NCBI GenBank assembly: GCA_023405815.1
Contig: JAEXXM010000010.1
Location: 62,001 to 126,000, forward strand
Length of the DNA: 64,000 bases
Source: Pseudomonadota bacterium
GTDB taxonomy: Bacteria > Pseudomonadota > Alphaproteobacteria > Rhizobiales > Hyphomicrobiaceae
Direction: 5' to 3'
Below the pieces are notes generated by a model. It was not told the DNA's origin. It saw nothing but the letters and a program-made list of their open reading frames with translations, and searched no databases. Positions within the stretch are counted from its first letter, which is position 1. Each line of letters begins with the position of its first letter. Below are positions 19,514 through 30,000 of this stretch, piece after piece. The translations under genes were made by a program, and so were the position numbers.

Positions 19514-19522
19514 ACGTTTTGT
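19501..19522 (+). terminator. Hairpin overlapping a stop codon
   Basis: ACAAAACGT, ATAG, ACGTTTTGT: a perfect nine-base stem with a four-base loop containing the stop codon of the upstream gene. The T-rich right arm allows weak termination; a regulator-binding operator is the alternative. Confidence 0.4.
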
Positions 19523-19630
19523 TCAAGCCGTGTTATGACAATGCCACAGGCGAGCGGCCTGTGTTTCGCGTCCACCCACAAACTTGCAACCACTCGCTTG
19601 AGCCATTCCCCTGGCCCATGGAGGTCCCCT

Positions 19631-19879
19631 ATGTCCGACGCCAAGCCCCACGATCCGTTCGCCCATCTGCGCCTCCTCACCATCAAGGAGATATGCGCCC
19701 TCACCCGCTACACGCCCCAGCACATCTATCGCCTGATGCGGGGCGGCAAGTTCCCGCAGCGGGTGCGGATCGGCGCCAACCGCGTCGGCTGGCGCCTGAG
19801 CGAGATCGAGAAATGGATCGCCGAACGCCCGGTCATCAACGCCCGGTGCATGGATGACGGCCTGCACGCAGGTCTTTGA
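19631..19879 (+). CDS. AlpA-family helix-turn-helix regulator
   Basis: The ATG at 19631 has GGAGG six bases upstream. The 82-residue product has the AlpA/excisionase pattern: LLTIKEICALTRYTPQHIYRLMRGGKFPQRVRIGANRVGWRLSEIEKWIAER. This is a winged-helix domain that binds DNA. AlpA-type proteins in integrative elements control integrase transcription or assist excision as directionality factors. It has no obvious second domain. Its closeness to the RepL-like and ParA genes fits a control role in an integrative element. The protein is about 10 residues longer at the C terminus than the shortest family members. Confidence 0.9.
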   Translation: MSDAKPHDPFAHLRLLTIKEICALTRYTPQHIYRLMRGGKFPQRVRIGANRVGWRLSEIEKWIAERPVINARCMDDGLHAGL

Positions 19880-19906
19880 CGAAGCTCCGCCTTGCGGTCT
19901 TCCGCC

Positions 19907-20194
19907 ATGCCACCGTTCTACAATGATGCCGCGCACCTTCTGAAGATGCTCATCGCCTCCGGGCTCGAGCAAAGCCGCGACCGGCCTTACCACGACACTA
20001 TTTGGGTGCTCGCGCGGACTCTGGAGAATGCAGCGGCCGAGCCTCCTCGCTCGCACGCAGAGGAGGCCGCCCACACCCTTGCAGGCCTCGCATTCCTGGG
20101 CCTCGTACGCTGCGATGCAAGCAAGTCCGCCCGCCTCAGAGCCATCATTGGCACCGCCATCGCCAATGTGCAGATCTCGGGCCGGCGGTGTTGA
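19907..20194 (+). CDS. Hypothetical protein, 95 residues
   Basis: The chosen start is MPPFYNDAAHLL at 19907; an upstream ATG at 19892 is in frame. The product looks helical, with a possible amphipathic repeat (HLLKMLIASGLEQSRDRPYHDTIW) and a more hydrophobic second half (AHTLAGLAFLGLVRC). No family is recognised. It follows the AlpA-like gene by 27 bases on the same strand and converges with the RepL-like gene. No strong ribosome site is seen. Confidence 0.5.
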   Translation: MPPFYNDAAHLLKMLIASGLEQSRDRPYHDTIWVLARTLENAAAEPPRSHAEEAAHTLAGLAFLGLVRCDASKSARLRAIIGTAIANVQISGRRC

Positions 20195-20266
20195 GCCGTC
20201 TCGCCGCTTGGCGAGACTTTGGGCGATTGCCGGCGCACCCGCCCGCACGTGCACGCCCTCGGGCCC

Positions 20267-20836
20267 TCACCTCTCCCCTTCCGACGCCCCCAATGCCAAG
20301 GTGCCCTGCACCGCCTCGCTGTTCTTGAGCTGATAGCCCTTGACGAACGCGAGGCGGTCGCCATTGAACATGAAGCGGATGTTGACGAAGAACGTCCCGT
20401 CATACGGGCTGCGGAACAGGAATTCCTTCTCGAGCAGCTCGCGAAGCCCCCTCCGGAACGTCGCTGGCGCGAGCGGCGTCAGCTCCTGGCTGAGCTGCAC
20501 CGTATCGCGCCCGGGCGTCTCGCGCAGTTCCGCATACACGATCTCGAACACGGCGAGGCCCGCCTTCGACAGGCCCGACGCCTGCTTGAGGCCCGCAAGG
20601 TAGAGTTTCACGAAGCGCTCCTTGTCGACCTCCTCAAACTCATAGGCATAGGCCGCGCCGCGGCCCAGAATCTCGCCTGTTCCGTTATCAACCACAAAAC
20701 CTTTGTGCATATCGCCGATCTGCACGCGCTTCGCGCGGCTGATCTCGTTCGCATCGGGTATGCTCGGATTCGTCCGGTAAACCGGAATGCCATGCTTTTC
20801 ACGAATAATGCCGGACTTTTGAATGATTTTGCTCAT
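20267..20836 (-). CDS. RepL-like plasmid replication protein
   Basis: The start MSKIIQKSG at 20836 is preferred over an ATG 11 codons earlier. The 189-residue product has a winged-helix core with the pattern TVQLSQELTPLAPATFRRGLRELLEK followed by EFLFRSPYDGTFFVNIRF and FNGDRLAF. This agrees with the RepL-like replication/maintenance family. Such proteins initiate replication at nearby repeats, and in integrative elements they support transient autonomous replication. Repeats and a palindrome directly upstream (20924-20958) fit an initiator binding site. The assignment rests on fold-level pattern and context, not on a full-length match. Confidence 0.6.
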   Translation of the reverse strand: MSKIIQKSGIIREKHGIPVYRTNPSIPDANEISRAKRVQIGDMHKGFVVDNGTGEILGRGAAYAYEFEEVDKERFVKLYLAGLKQASGLSKAGLAVFEIVYAELRETPGRDTVQLSQELTPLAPATFRRGLRELLEKEFLFRSPYDGTFFVNIRFMFNGDRLAFVKGYQLKNSEAVQGTLALGASEGER

Positions 20837-20923
20837 TTTCACCCACCAAAACTGAACAAATATAAACACAAGTGTGATCTAATTTGTGCAACCGGCAAGC
20901 TCTATTTTGAGCAAAAACGATCC

Positions 20924-20958
20924 GAAATTGATTCTTTTGAATCAGAAATTGATTCTTT
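20924..20958. repeat. Iteron-like direct repeats with internal palindrome
   Basis: GAAATTGATTCTTT occurs at 20924-20937 and 20945-20958, a spacing of 21 bases (two helical turns). Between and across them TGATTC-TTTT-GAATCA (20929-20944) forms a palindrome. The tract is AT-rich in an otherwise GC-rich region and lies about 90 bases upstream of the RepL-like start, so it is a candidate initiator or autoregulation site. Confidence 0.55.
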
Positions 20959-21789
20959 GCTCTAGGAATTCCGCGGCTTTGTGGGCAATTCCTTTCTTAT
21001 ATACAAAAAGCTGTGGCGGAGCTGGCACGCCACGGTAAGCGCGGCGATCCACGCACGCGGCGCGGCGCCCTCCCAAGGCAGGCCGCGCAACGCGGGCGTC
21101 TCGCCAATCGAGCCGATACCCTGAAGGTCAGCCGCGCGGGAGTGGCGGCAAGGTGCCTGGCAAGAAGCCCTGCAACGTCCACGCGCCCCACGCGCGAGGG
21201 CCGGTTCCCATAGCAAACGCCATTGCCCGTGGAGAGACCGCATTGGCTTGGCGACAGGTTATGGACCGGCTGTCTCAGGCAGATGCAGGCGATCTCGCTT
21301 ATCGATGCGTCTCAGAACACCAATGGAGTCATTGCCAGCAGGGTTTTGAGGCACGTCCGCTACCTCCCCAGCATCGAGACCACAAAACGCGCGGTCACGC
21401 AGTTTTTCCCGAGTCGTTCACACATTGGCTGATTTCAACCGCTCGGGGACCCACCAAAAACCAGGGGCTCCTTCAGAGGCCATCGTTTGCCACCCCGTCC
21501 CGCAGCGGGCCTAGCCGACCGCATCGGCCGGCCGCAAGGCCAGGACGAGCGGCCCCACATGTCAAACTTGCAGGGCCGGCCTTGCGCCGCGGCCTCGGGT
21601 CGTCTGCTGCAGGCCCGCGACGGGCAGGCTCCGAAAACCATGGGCCCTCCCCTGCGCCGGTCTTGCGGATCTCCGGAAATACAGGATTACATGTTTACGG
21701 GCCTACAGAGGCACAGGTCTTCGGCGTGCTGTATCACCGGAAGACCGCAAACCCGTATCACTGGATTTCCGCTCTTACAGGAATACGTG
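20959..21789. other. Non-coding region between rep-like and partition genes
   Basis: No supportable gene lies here; the only long open frame (21153-21866) is proline- and arginine-rich shadow sequence. The part 21640-21790 is richer in A and T and holds nested inverted repeats (TACGGG with CCCGTA, GGTCTTC with GAAGACC) and several TACAGG/TACAGA boxes. It could be an origin or a partition/transfer site. Confidence 0.35.
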
Positions 21790-22149
21790 CTACCTGGGAT
21801 TTGCGCGCCTGCGCCGGCCATCCGGCACAAGATCCGCTGCCGCGACCTCAAACCCTGCCTCCCTGAGCGCCACCATCACCACATGCCGCACCGAGCTGCG
21901 CTGCTCCAGCGCCGTGCGCCGCAGCGCATCAGCGAGGTACGACGGCACCTCGATCGTGACCTTCTCAAGAGGCGCTCGGACCGGCGCGGGTGCAGCGGGT
22001 AGGGGTGGGGCGGCAGCGCCCGCTTCCTCGCGTCGCGGCCGCGTCAGCTTCGGGACGCCAAGCTCATCGTTGACACGATCGAGCGCTGCATCATCGACAT
22101 CAAGCGGCGCCGCAATCGACCGGAACTGGGGAATCGGCTTCTCGGACAT
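21790..22149 (-). CDS. Ribbon-helix-helix partner of ParA
   Basis: The start at 22149 shares one base with the parA stop (TGATG), so the two genes are translationally coupled. The 119-residue product has a variable proline- and alanine-rich first half. The C-terminal half reads LEKVTIEVPSYLADALRRTALEQRSSVRHVVMVALREAGF, a typical ribbon-helix-helix DNA-binding domain. Small RHH proteins downstream of ParA often act as the ParB-like centromere-binding partner and autorepressor. The inverted repeats upstream of parA are candidate binding sites. Confidence 0.75.
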   Translation of the reverse strand: MSEKPIPQFRSIAAPLDVDDAALDRVNDELGVPKLTRPRREEAGAAAPPLPAAPAPVRAPLEKVTIEVPSYLADALRRTALEQRSSVRHVVMVALREAGFEVAAADLVPDGRRRRANPR

Positions 22150-22841
22150 CACGCGGCTCCTCTCTGAAAGGCGCGGCTCGCGCTGGTGCGAACAAGGGTC
22201 TCTATCTCGTCGACGAGCGCGTCGAGCTCCGCAACCGCCTTCTCCACGGTCGGACGCTTTCGGTCGGCAAAATGCGGCGCAATCCCTGACAGACCGATTT
22301 CCATATACGCAGCACGATGCGCGATCGCTGTCTTCAACACTGGCAGCTTGAGGCGCACGATCTCATTGCAGGCGTGCACCTGGGCGTGGCTGGCAAGGGG
22401 CTGCACCCGCGTCAGCAAAAGCCTGTAGAGCGGCTCGCGGCCGAAAGCCTGGAACACGGAGCGGATGTGCCGCGCCACGCGCGCCGCCTCGAACAGATCC
22501 GCCTCGGAGGGCGCAGCCGGTATGATGGTCAGGTGCGCCCGGGCTATGGCCACGGTCAGCGCCCGCTCATAGGTGCCGGCAATGTCGATGAGCGTCACGT
22601 CGGGCCTGTGCGTATCGGCCACGCGGCCCAAATGCTCTGTCAGATCCTGCGGGTCCGCAGCAGATACAGTGAGGCGAGGGGAGGGGGAGGCGGGATGCCC
22701 CAGCCACCGCGAGACCGTGTGGTTGTTGTCGAGGTCGATGATGTGAACGCGGCGGCCAGCAAAGGCCAGGGCACCGGCAAGCGATGCCGCCGTGGTCGAT
22801 TTGCCGACACCGCCCTTCGATGAGGCAAGCGTAATGATCAT
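22149..22841 (-). CDS. parA: ParA-family partition ATPase
   Basis: This 230-residue protein opens with the deviant Walker A motif SSKGGVGKST and has the Walker A' region (HIIDLDNNHTVSRWL) and the B motif VTLIDIAGT. The family loads on DNA with ATP and moves plasmid or element copies apart at cell division. It is the short type (ParA Ib-like) without an N-terminal HTH, which normally uses a small RHH partner; the next gene encodes one. The 22842-22962 region ahead contains two clear inverted repeats that fit a partition site or operator. Confidence 0.92.
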   Translation of the reverse strand: MIITLASSKGGVGKSTTAASLAGALAFAGRRVHIIDLDNNHTVSRWLGHPASPSPRLTVSAADPQDLTEHLGRVADTHRPDVTLIDIAGTYERALTVAIARAHLTIIPAAPSEADLFEAARVARHIRSVFQAFGREPLYRLLLTRVQPLASHAQVHACNEIVRLKLPVLKTAIAHRAAYMEIGLSGIAPHFADRKRPTVEKAVAELDALVDEIETLVRTSASRAFQRGAA

Positions 22842-22860
22842 ACAAATGTCCTTTCAGTAT

Positions 22861-22962
22861 GAATTCCTGAAAATACGGGAATTCGGATTTGGGAATATAC
22901 GTATTGCCAGTCTGCCGTATTCGTTCGGTCAGGCAAGAAATTAGTAGGTCAAATAATTGACC
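22861..22962. promoter_or_regulatory. Inverted repeats upstream of parA (candidate partition site or operator)
   Basis: GAATTCC (22861-22867) and GGAATTC (22878-22884) form a perfect inverted repeat with a ten-base spacer. A second perfect palindrome, GGTCAAATAATTGACC, lies at 22947-22962. The segment is AT-rich compared with its surroundings. The rest, to 23226, holds no gene. Confidence 0.45.
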
Positions 22963-23226
22963 CTGCATTTCATGATCCGGTAAGCTGAATATCAGGGTCG
23001 AGTGCTTTCGGCCCCGGGGCTTCAAAACCCCCTCAATGCAAGCGGCTGGCATGAGCCGGAAATCATGTCGCCTGCTCGGCCCTTGGGCCGGGAGGCGGCG
23101 TTATATGTCCAAGCCTCCGCGGCCAAAAAGCGCCGCGCCGTTTTTCTTGCATGAGCGGTTTTGAACTCCCGGCCACCAGCCTGCGCGTGGTGCCGGTCTG
23201 GTTGGCTATTTGGACTTTGGGGACCA

Positions 23227-23553
23227 ATGGGTTCAAAGCCGGTTGCCGTTTTGCGTGTTGCGATTGCCGTCCCGGGTGTCGGCGGTGCGCCTTCGTCGTT
23301 CGGATGGACCGATTTGCGCTGCGCAGCCACGCCCGAAGAGGCGGCTGTGCAGGACAGACAAGTCGTTGCCGCTTCGCAGGAAGCGTTCATGACGGTTCGC
23401 GACCGTGCAGCTCTGGTCTGCCTCGCCGACGCCGTGGTCGCGCTCGATTGCAAATTCGATGCGCCCAGCAGCGACGCGAAAGCTCTCGAAGGCCCCCGGC
23501 ATCCCACGCAGGGAATCGTCATCACCCAACCCTCGGCAAGCGAGGATGAGTGA
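23227..23553 (+). CDS. Hypothetical protein
   Basis: This 108-residue frame begins MGSKPVAVLRVAIAVPGVGG, with a mildly hydrophobic opening that could be a weak signal sequence, and ends in an acidic tail (QPSASEDE). The middle is Ala- and Asp-rich and probably helical. No family is recognised. Frames on the other strand also stay open here, so the choice of this one rests on balanced composition and a GGGGACC ahead of the ATG. It is the first plus-strand gene before the fibre locus. Confidence 0.35.
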   Translation: MGSKPVAVLRVAIAVPGVGGAPSSFGWTDLRCAATPEEAAVQDRQVVAASQEAFMTVRDRAALVCLADAVVALDCKFDAPSSDAKALEGPRHPTQGIVITQPSASEDE

Positions 23554-23566
23554 CGTGGAAACCGGT

Positions 23567-23636
23567 GCACAGTGTCCGGACGCCCGGACCTCTTGAGACT
23601 CGCAAGCTTGGCGCTTTGGGCGTCCGGACGCTGTGC
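23567..23636. repeat. Long inverted repeat (19-bp arms)
   Basis: GCACAGTGTCCGGACGCCC at 23567-23585 pairs with 23618-23636, with 18 of 19 positions complementary and a 32-base loop. Each arm itself contains the palindrome TCCGGA. It lies in a 348-base gene-free gap (23554-23902) ahead of the pilin-fibre genes. It could be a strong RNA hairpin, a regulator site or a recombination site. Confidence 0.6.
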
Positions 23637-23902
23637 ATTACCAATTCAGACGAAACAGGCCGGGCGACGACGCTGCATGTCCAGGACGGGGGCCGTCTAA
23701 AGAGCGTCGTGCCACGTCCCGCGAGCGTGTTTTCGAACGCCCGCACCCTTTCCAATCACACGCCATCCCCGACTGCCGGAGCCTACGGTCCGGCCGCCCC
23801 TGATCCCCACGCGCAACAAGGACGCGATTGGCGGGCGGCCGGACTGTGGACTTCAGCACCTGGAGGACCGTGACCGGTTCGCGTGACGCCACCCCTTGCC
23901 CA

Positions 23903-24070
23903 ATGACCGGACGCCGCCCCAACCGCAGCGTCCGGCTGGCGCAGGCCATCCTGTTTCTCGCCGGCGCGCTGTGCGCGGGCATGGCCCTGATCGTCGTCTG
24001 GCTGGAGCTTCATGGTCAGCATCTCGATGCCCAGATGGACCTCGTCAACGCCGCGCGGGGTGGCTCATGA
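23903..24070 (+). CDS. Small single-pass membrane protein preceding the giant fibre gene
   Basis: The 55-residue product starts at 23903 with MTGRRPNRSVRLAQ, a basic cytoplasmic leader. One membrane helix follows (AILFLAGALCAGMALIVVWL), and an acidic-to-neutral tail (ELHGQHLDAQMDLVNAA). Its TGA overlaps the ATG of the fibre gene by four bases (ATGA), so the two are coupled. It may be a chaperone, anchor or minor-pilin-like partner for the fibre. No family is recognised, and it is too short for confident homology. Confidence 0.55.
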   Translation: MTGRRPNRSVRLAQAILFLAGALCAGMALIVVWLELHGQHLDAQMDLVNAARGGS

Positions 24071-27000
24071 TGCGGCCCCTCCGGTTCACCACCCGGCGTA
24101 CAGAGCGCGGCAACGTCTTCGCGATGCTGTTCGGCGCCGTCGCACTGACGGGCGTGCTTGCGGCCGTAAGCATGCAGACGCTCACCGGCCCGGTCACGAC
24201 GATCACCCGCGTCACGCAGCGCAACGTTGCCGAGAACAACCTGCTGATGAACGGCAAGATCCTCGTCAACGCCGCCGTCGCCGGCGTGAGCGGAGGGGAC
24301 GCCGATGCGGACGGCATCATCGAGCCCGCGCCTTTCATTGCCCCCGGGGGAGGGGAGGCGGCTCCGAGCAATGGCGGCTTCCTTCCGACCGACCTCGGCC
24401 TGGCGCTGACCGATCCCTGGGGCACCAAATACGGCTACTGCGTCTGGGATCACGGCACGACCAACACATCTGCGAACCGGATCACCGGCGACAACACGGC
24501 AAGCGCCTCGACGCAGCCCGTCATCGCCATCATTGCCGCAGGCCCCGACAAGACCTTTCAGACGACCTGTCCCGCCTGGTCCGGAAGCCCGGTCACGGTG
24601 AGCAAGGCCAGTGGCTCCGACGATCTCATCGAGCACTACACCTACGCGGAGGCGACCGCCTCCAGCAACGGGCTGTGGTCGCTGAACGCCAGCGACCAGG
24701 CCAAGGCGGAGCTGAAGGACTCAGGCGGCACGGCGCGCGTCACCATCGACCGGTCGACGGGCATCGGCGACTTCCTCGGCATCACCACGGATGCGCTGGT
24801 GGCGAAGACCTCGAACGTCACGCTCGACGGCGGTCTCAAGCTCGACACCGAAACCAACGTCACCGCCTGCACGGCGGCGGACGCGGGTGTCATCCGCTTC
24901 AACGCGGCCTCGGGCAAGCTTGAGGTCTGCAATGGCACGGCGTGGACGGTGGCCGGATCAGACCTGTGGCTTGCTAACGGCACGCATATCTACAGCGGAA
25001 ATACCGGCAATGTGGGCATCGGCACGAATAACCCTGCGCAGAAACTGGACGTGGTCGGCAACGCCGTAATCAGCGGCGATGTGGGTGTGGGCGGCGATCT
25101 TGGGGTTACAGGTACTGGCACGATTACCGGTGCTGCAACCCTCGGCGATACTCTGTCCGTCACCGGTGCAGCGACGCTTTCCAGCACCCTGGATGTGACA
25201 GGCAACACCAGCATCGCCGCCAATCTGACCGTCGATACCAACACCCTGTTCGTCGATGCCGCCAACAACCGGGTGGGCATCGGGACGGCAAGCCCGGCCT
25301 TACCGCTGACCGTCGCGAACGGCGCGAAGTCATCGGCGACATCGCTGCTGGCGCGGCTGGGGACTGCTGATGCGTCCAATCCGCTGGCCCTCGACATCAA
25401 GGCTATGGGCGGCGCGACCAGTGCCGATCGGGGCATCATGCTTGTCCCGACCGAGGTCGGCCTCGGCTCCAACTTTCTGCGTATCGGCGATACAAACCTC
25501 CCGCATTTCCAGGTTAACGGAAACGGCAATGTCGGTATCGGAACGGCGACGCCATCCCATCTTCTGGATGTGAACGGCACGGCCCGGATTGCCGGCGCGG
25601 CGACGCTTTCGAACACCCTGTCGGTCGCGGGCAACACGGCCATCGACATCGATACGTTGTTCGTGAACGTCGCGGCCAATACCGTCGGCATCGGCACGAC
25701 CACCCCCGCCGCCAGGCTGGACGTGACCGGCGGCGTCAAGATTGGGGCCGATGCGGTCTGCAATGCCTCCAAGGCAGGCATGGTGGCGTGGAATGCCAAC
25801 CAGTTCCAGGTCTGCGACGGCACCGCATTCCGCAGTGTCAGCGCCATCGAGAAGCTGGACGACATCGGCGACGTGTATGTGAGCGAGGCGGGCACGCCCA
25901 ACAACAACGATATCCTGGCCTGGGATTCCACCAACACCCGTTGGGTTGCAAAGAACGTCAACACCGTCGGCTCCGCCGTCGCCGACCCCGGCGGCCTCGA
26001 CAAGCAGGTGCAGTTCAACGACGGCGGCACGCTTGCTGGCGCTGCACAGCTCTACTGGGACAAGGCGAATAACCGGCTTGGCATTGGAACGGCAACGCCC
26101 GGGAGGACGCTGCACTTCTCCGCAGCCGGACAACCAGCCATCGCTTTCTCCGATACGCGGGTCGGTGCAGGCGCACAAACACTCGGTCTTGTTTTTGACG
26201 GTGGCGTCGCCCTCTCAAAGCCGGGGCTCGTACTGCAAGACCTCAATGACGCCGGTGGATTTGTCTCCAATAGCCTGACGCTTTTTCGGGACGGGTCTGC
26301 CCATTTCGGGGGCATTACCGCCCCCGCAAGCCCGGGAGACGTTCTTATCTCGGGGAAAGTCGGCATCGGGACCGCGACGCCGCAATCACGTCTGCAAGTG
26401 GCAGGCGGTATTCAGCTCGGCGACGATACCGCCGCATGCCCCGGAAGCGGCAACGTCAAGCTCGGCACGCTGCGCTTCAATTCCGGTGCGCTGCAGGTCT
26501 GCGTTTCCGGCGGATGGTCAGGTGTCGGTGCCGATACGCTTTCAGGGCTCTCCTGCGCAACGAACGAGATTCCAAAATGGAATGGCACGGCCTGGGCCTG
26601 TGCTGCCGATGGCGGTGGCGACACGGCAGCCGACGCGCTCGGCGCATGGGGCAGCGGCACATATGTCGAAAACACGAGCTATCTTGCGGCGACGGATGGC
26701 CTCGTCATGGCGCATCTTGCAGCCGGATTGGGCGACCGCTGCTATATCCTCGGCAAGACCGATGCCGCCGCGACCCCGACAACGGTGCGCGCTTCCGCTG
26801 CGGTGCAGGAAACCGGCACGTCGGATCGCGTCATCGTCAATACGGCGACTTTCCCAGTCAAGCGTGGCCACTACTGGCGCGTCGATCTGATAAACGAAGC
26901 CTCGAGCTGCGCAGGACAGGTCGGCATCAGCTGGATTCCGATGCAGGCGAGCGGAGGCTCGGACACGCTGGCGGGCCTGTCATGCGCCGCAGGCGAGGTG

Positions 27001-30000
27001 GCGGAGTGGGACGGCAGCGCCTGGGCGTGCGGCACCGGCTCGGGCGGCGGCGGCGTAAACGCTCCGCCGGTCATTTCGTTCTCGGGCGGCGGCACGACGA
27101 CGGCCACCCTGGCAAGCGGCATGACGCTCTATCAGAACAACACGCGCAATGCGTGGAGCAGCTACGGGACGCTGCCGTCCTATCTCGTCGGCACCAAGGG
27201 CACGGATACCGTCAACGGCACGCCCGATGGCAGTGCCGTCACGCTGACGATCTCAGGCGGTTCCGCCCTTTGCTACATGCTGCGCAATGATTCAGGCTGG
27301 TCTGCCGTGTCGACTGCCAACTGGAGCGTCAAAGCAACCGCGCCCGGAGATTTCGCGAGCTTCTCCCCCGGCATCGACAAGATTTATCAGCGAGTATTCC
27401 CACCAGGCTCCTACACGCTCGATACTTACAGCGCCATGTATGCCTGCTCGACCAGCCTCGTCGGCGGCGGCTCGGGTTCGGACACGGCGGCGGGATCGGT
27501 TGCCGGCGCGCTGCAATTCAACGACGGATCCGATGCATTTGCTGCGGATGACCTCAATCTCGTCTGGGATGACACCAACAACCGCCTTGGCATCGGCACG
27601 GCGAGCCCCGAACGGTCTCTTTCTTTGACTGGGGGCAATATTGGCTTCCAGGAATCAGCGCAGGCTCGAAGCATCGTGTGGGGGCCCGCAGCTTCTTCAC
27701 AGAAGGCGGCTATCGATGGCAGCGAAGGGGCTTCCAGTTACCTTGCTTTTGCCACCGCGAGTGCCGAACGGTTACGCATTGACAGCAACGGCGGCGTTTC
27801 CATCGGTAGCGGAGCGGCGGCGGCCGCTTCGTCTATCCTTGATTTAACCTCGACCACCAAGGGCTTCCTGCCGCCGCGCATGACGACGGCGCAGCGCAAT
27901 GCAATTTCATCTCCGGCAACGGGTCTGACCATTTACAACACCACGACTAATTCTCTGGATTTCTTCAATGGTACCGTCTGGTCCTCCGGCGCACTGACGA
28001 GCCTTCCGGGCTCGAAAGGCCTCTCGATATCCGGAACCGTCACATCGGCATCAGCGACGACGTTCAATGTGTCGGCCGTTACTACGAACACCTTGCTGGG
28101 CAGCAACCCAACTACAAGTGCCATCACCATTCCGGAAGCCGGAAATTATTTCATGACCGCGGTCCAGAATACCTGCACCGGGGGGGCCAATGGCTATGGT
28201 TCAGTGACCATCAAGGTCAACGGTGTCACGCGGCGCAGCGCTAATTCCCTGCCGAATAGCTGTGATAGCGCGACTGTTGGCCTGTATGCAGTGCTTGCCG
28301 CAGGCGACACAGTCGCAGCCGAATGTGGACAGAACAATGCGGTTTCGACGACCTGTTATTTCGACATCGCGAAGCTGCAAAGCGACACTGCACTGGGCGG
28401 CGGTGGCGGGTCGTCGCAATGGACGGATGTGACAGGCGGTATCAATTACGCAGGCGGTAACGTTGGCGTCGGAACGGCGACCGTTCCTATTGTAGCGACG
28501 GCCAATAGAAGATTTCTGACGATTAAAGGCATCAGCGACGCCGGCGTGCTCGAACTCGCCGGGGGTGGCGCGGACGCAAGCGGCAATACCGCAGGCGTCA
28601 TTCAGTTCATCGATCCCAATTTCACGCCCCTGACCACGACAAAAACCCGGATCGGTGCCATCGCCGTACGTTCGTCCGGTACCACGGCCGGCGATCGCGG
28701 TGGCGTAATGGAATTTCATACCAAGCCGGACGGCGGCGTTCTGACCGCACGCATGATCATCGACCCGGATGGCAGCGTTTCCATCGGTAGCGGGATAACC
28801 GCCAGCGCGTCTTCGCTCTTAGATCTAACGTCGACGACCAAAGGTTTCCTGCCGCCGCGCATGACGACAGCGCAGCGCGACGCTATTTCATCGCCGGCAA
28901 CGGGTCTGACTATCTACAACACGACAAGCAGTGCGATTGAATACTATAATGGCAGCTCATGGTCGGCCGCCGTGGGTGGCGAGGTATCTTTCACAGCAGC
29001 TGGCGGCACTACGGCCGTGACTAGTACAACCTGGGAAGACATCGTCTTTCCGCAAATCTCTGAAACTGGTGGCGATAATTATAACCCCACGACAGGAAAA
29101 TTTACTGCACCCAGCAGCGGATTGTACCAGTTCTCCGCCACTGTGGTGCTTACCGGCGGCTCCGCAACCTATCTGCTGATCAAAACCAGCGATGGCGGAA
29201 CGACATCCGGCGGCAACCAAATCTGCTATTCAGCCATTCCGAACTATACTGTCGCGAGTTGCGGTGGCGCCATGTACCTGACGGCCGGGCAGGTGGTTGA
29301 GGTTTCGGTGCAGGCTTCGACATCCACGACGACGGCTTCATCCCGCAGCCAGTTCTCGGGTTTTAAAGTTGCAGCCGGTTCCGGCGGCGGCGGCGGGTCG
29401 TCACAATGGACGACGGCGGGCAGCGATATTCATTACGGCACGGGCGGCGTGGCGGTGGGGCAGGCGGCAGCGCCGGAAGCAACCGCCGCGCTGGAGATTG
29501 AAAGCACGACCAAAGGGTTCCTGCCGCCGCGCATGACGACAACGCAGCGCGACGCGATTGCGTCGCCTGCGGAAGGCCTCGTCGTTTACAACACGACCAC
29601 CAGATCGCTCGACCTGCGCGTGGCGTCCAGCTGGCTGTCCTTCGGCGGCGGCATGACCGGCAACACAATGGTCTCCGGCTGGCCGGATGCGATCCGCTGC
29701 GACGATGCAGGCACAGACGACAGCACGTATGTGCTGGGCCAGCATTTGTACGCGAGCAAGGCGTACTATTATCGAGTAGGTGTCACCAACAGCTGGATAG
29801 CATTCAACAACCCGGGTGGGACATGGAATAGCCGGGCGGGGACGGAAGCGGCCGATTGCGTTGGACAATCCATCGCCCAGCTTTACACAGCCGGGAAAGC
29901 CTTCAACTTCGTCGGTGGCGCAACCGCCTCGGCCGACGGCACATCAGGCCAGGTTCAGTTCAACGAAGGCGGCAATCTGAAAGCCGACGCAGCGCTGTAC

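Noticed and set aside
20924..20958. CRISPR array
   Set aside because: Only two short repeats with seven bases between them, and no cas genes in the window.
21153..21866. Open frame of 237 codons in the rep-par gap
   Set aside because: Composition is Pro/Arg/His-rich, there is no ribosome site, and it overlaps the RHH partner gene in antisense.
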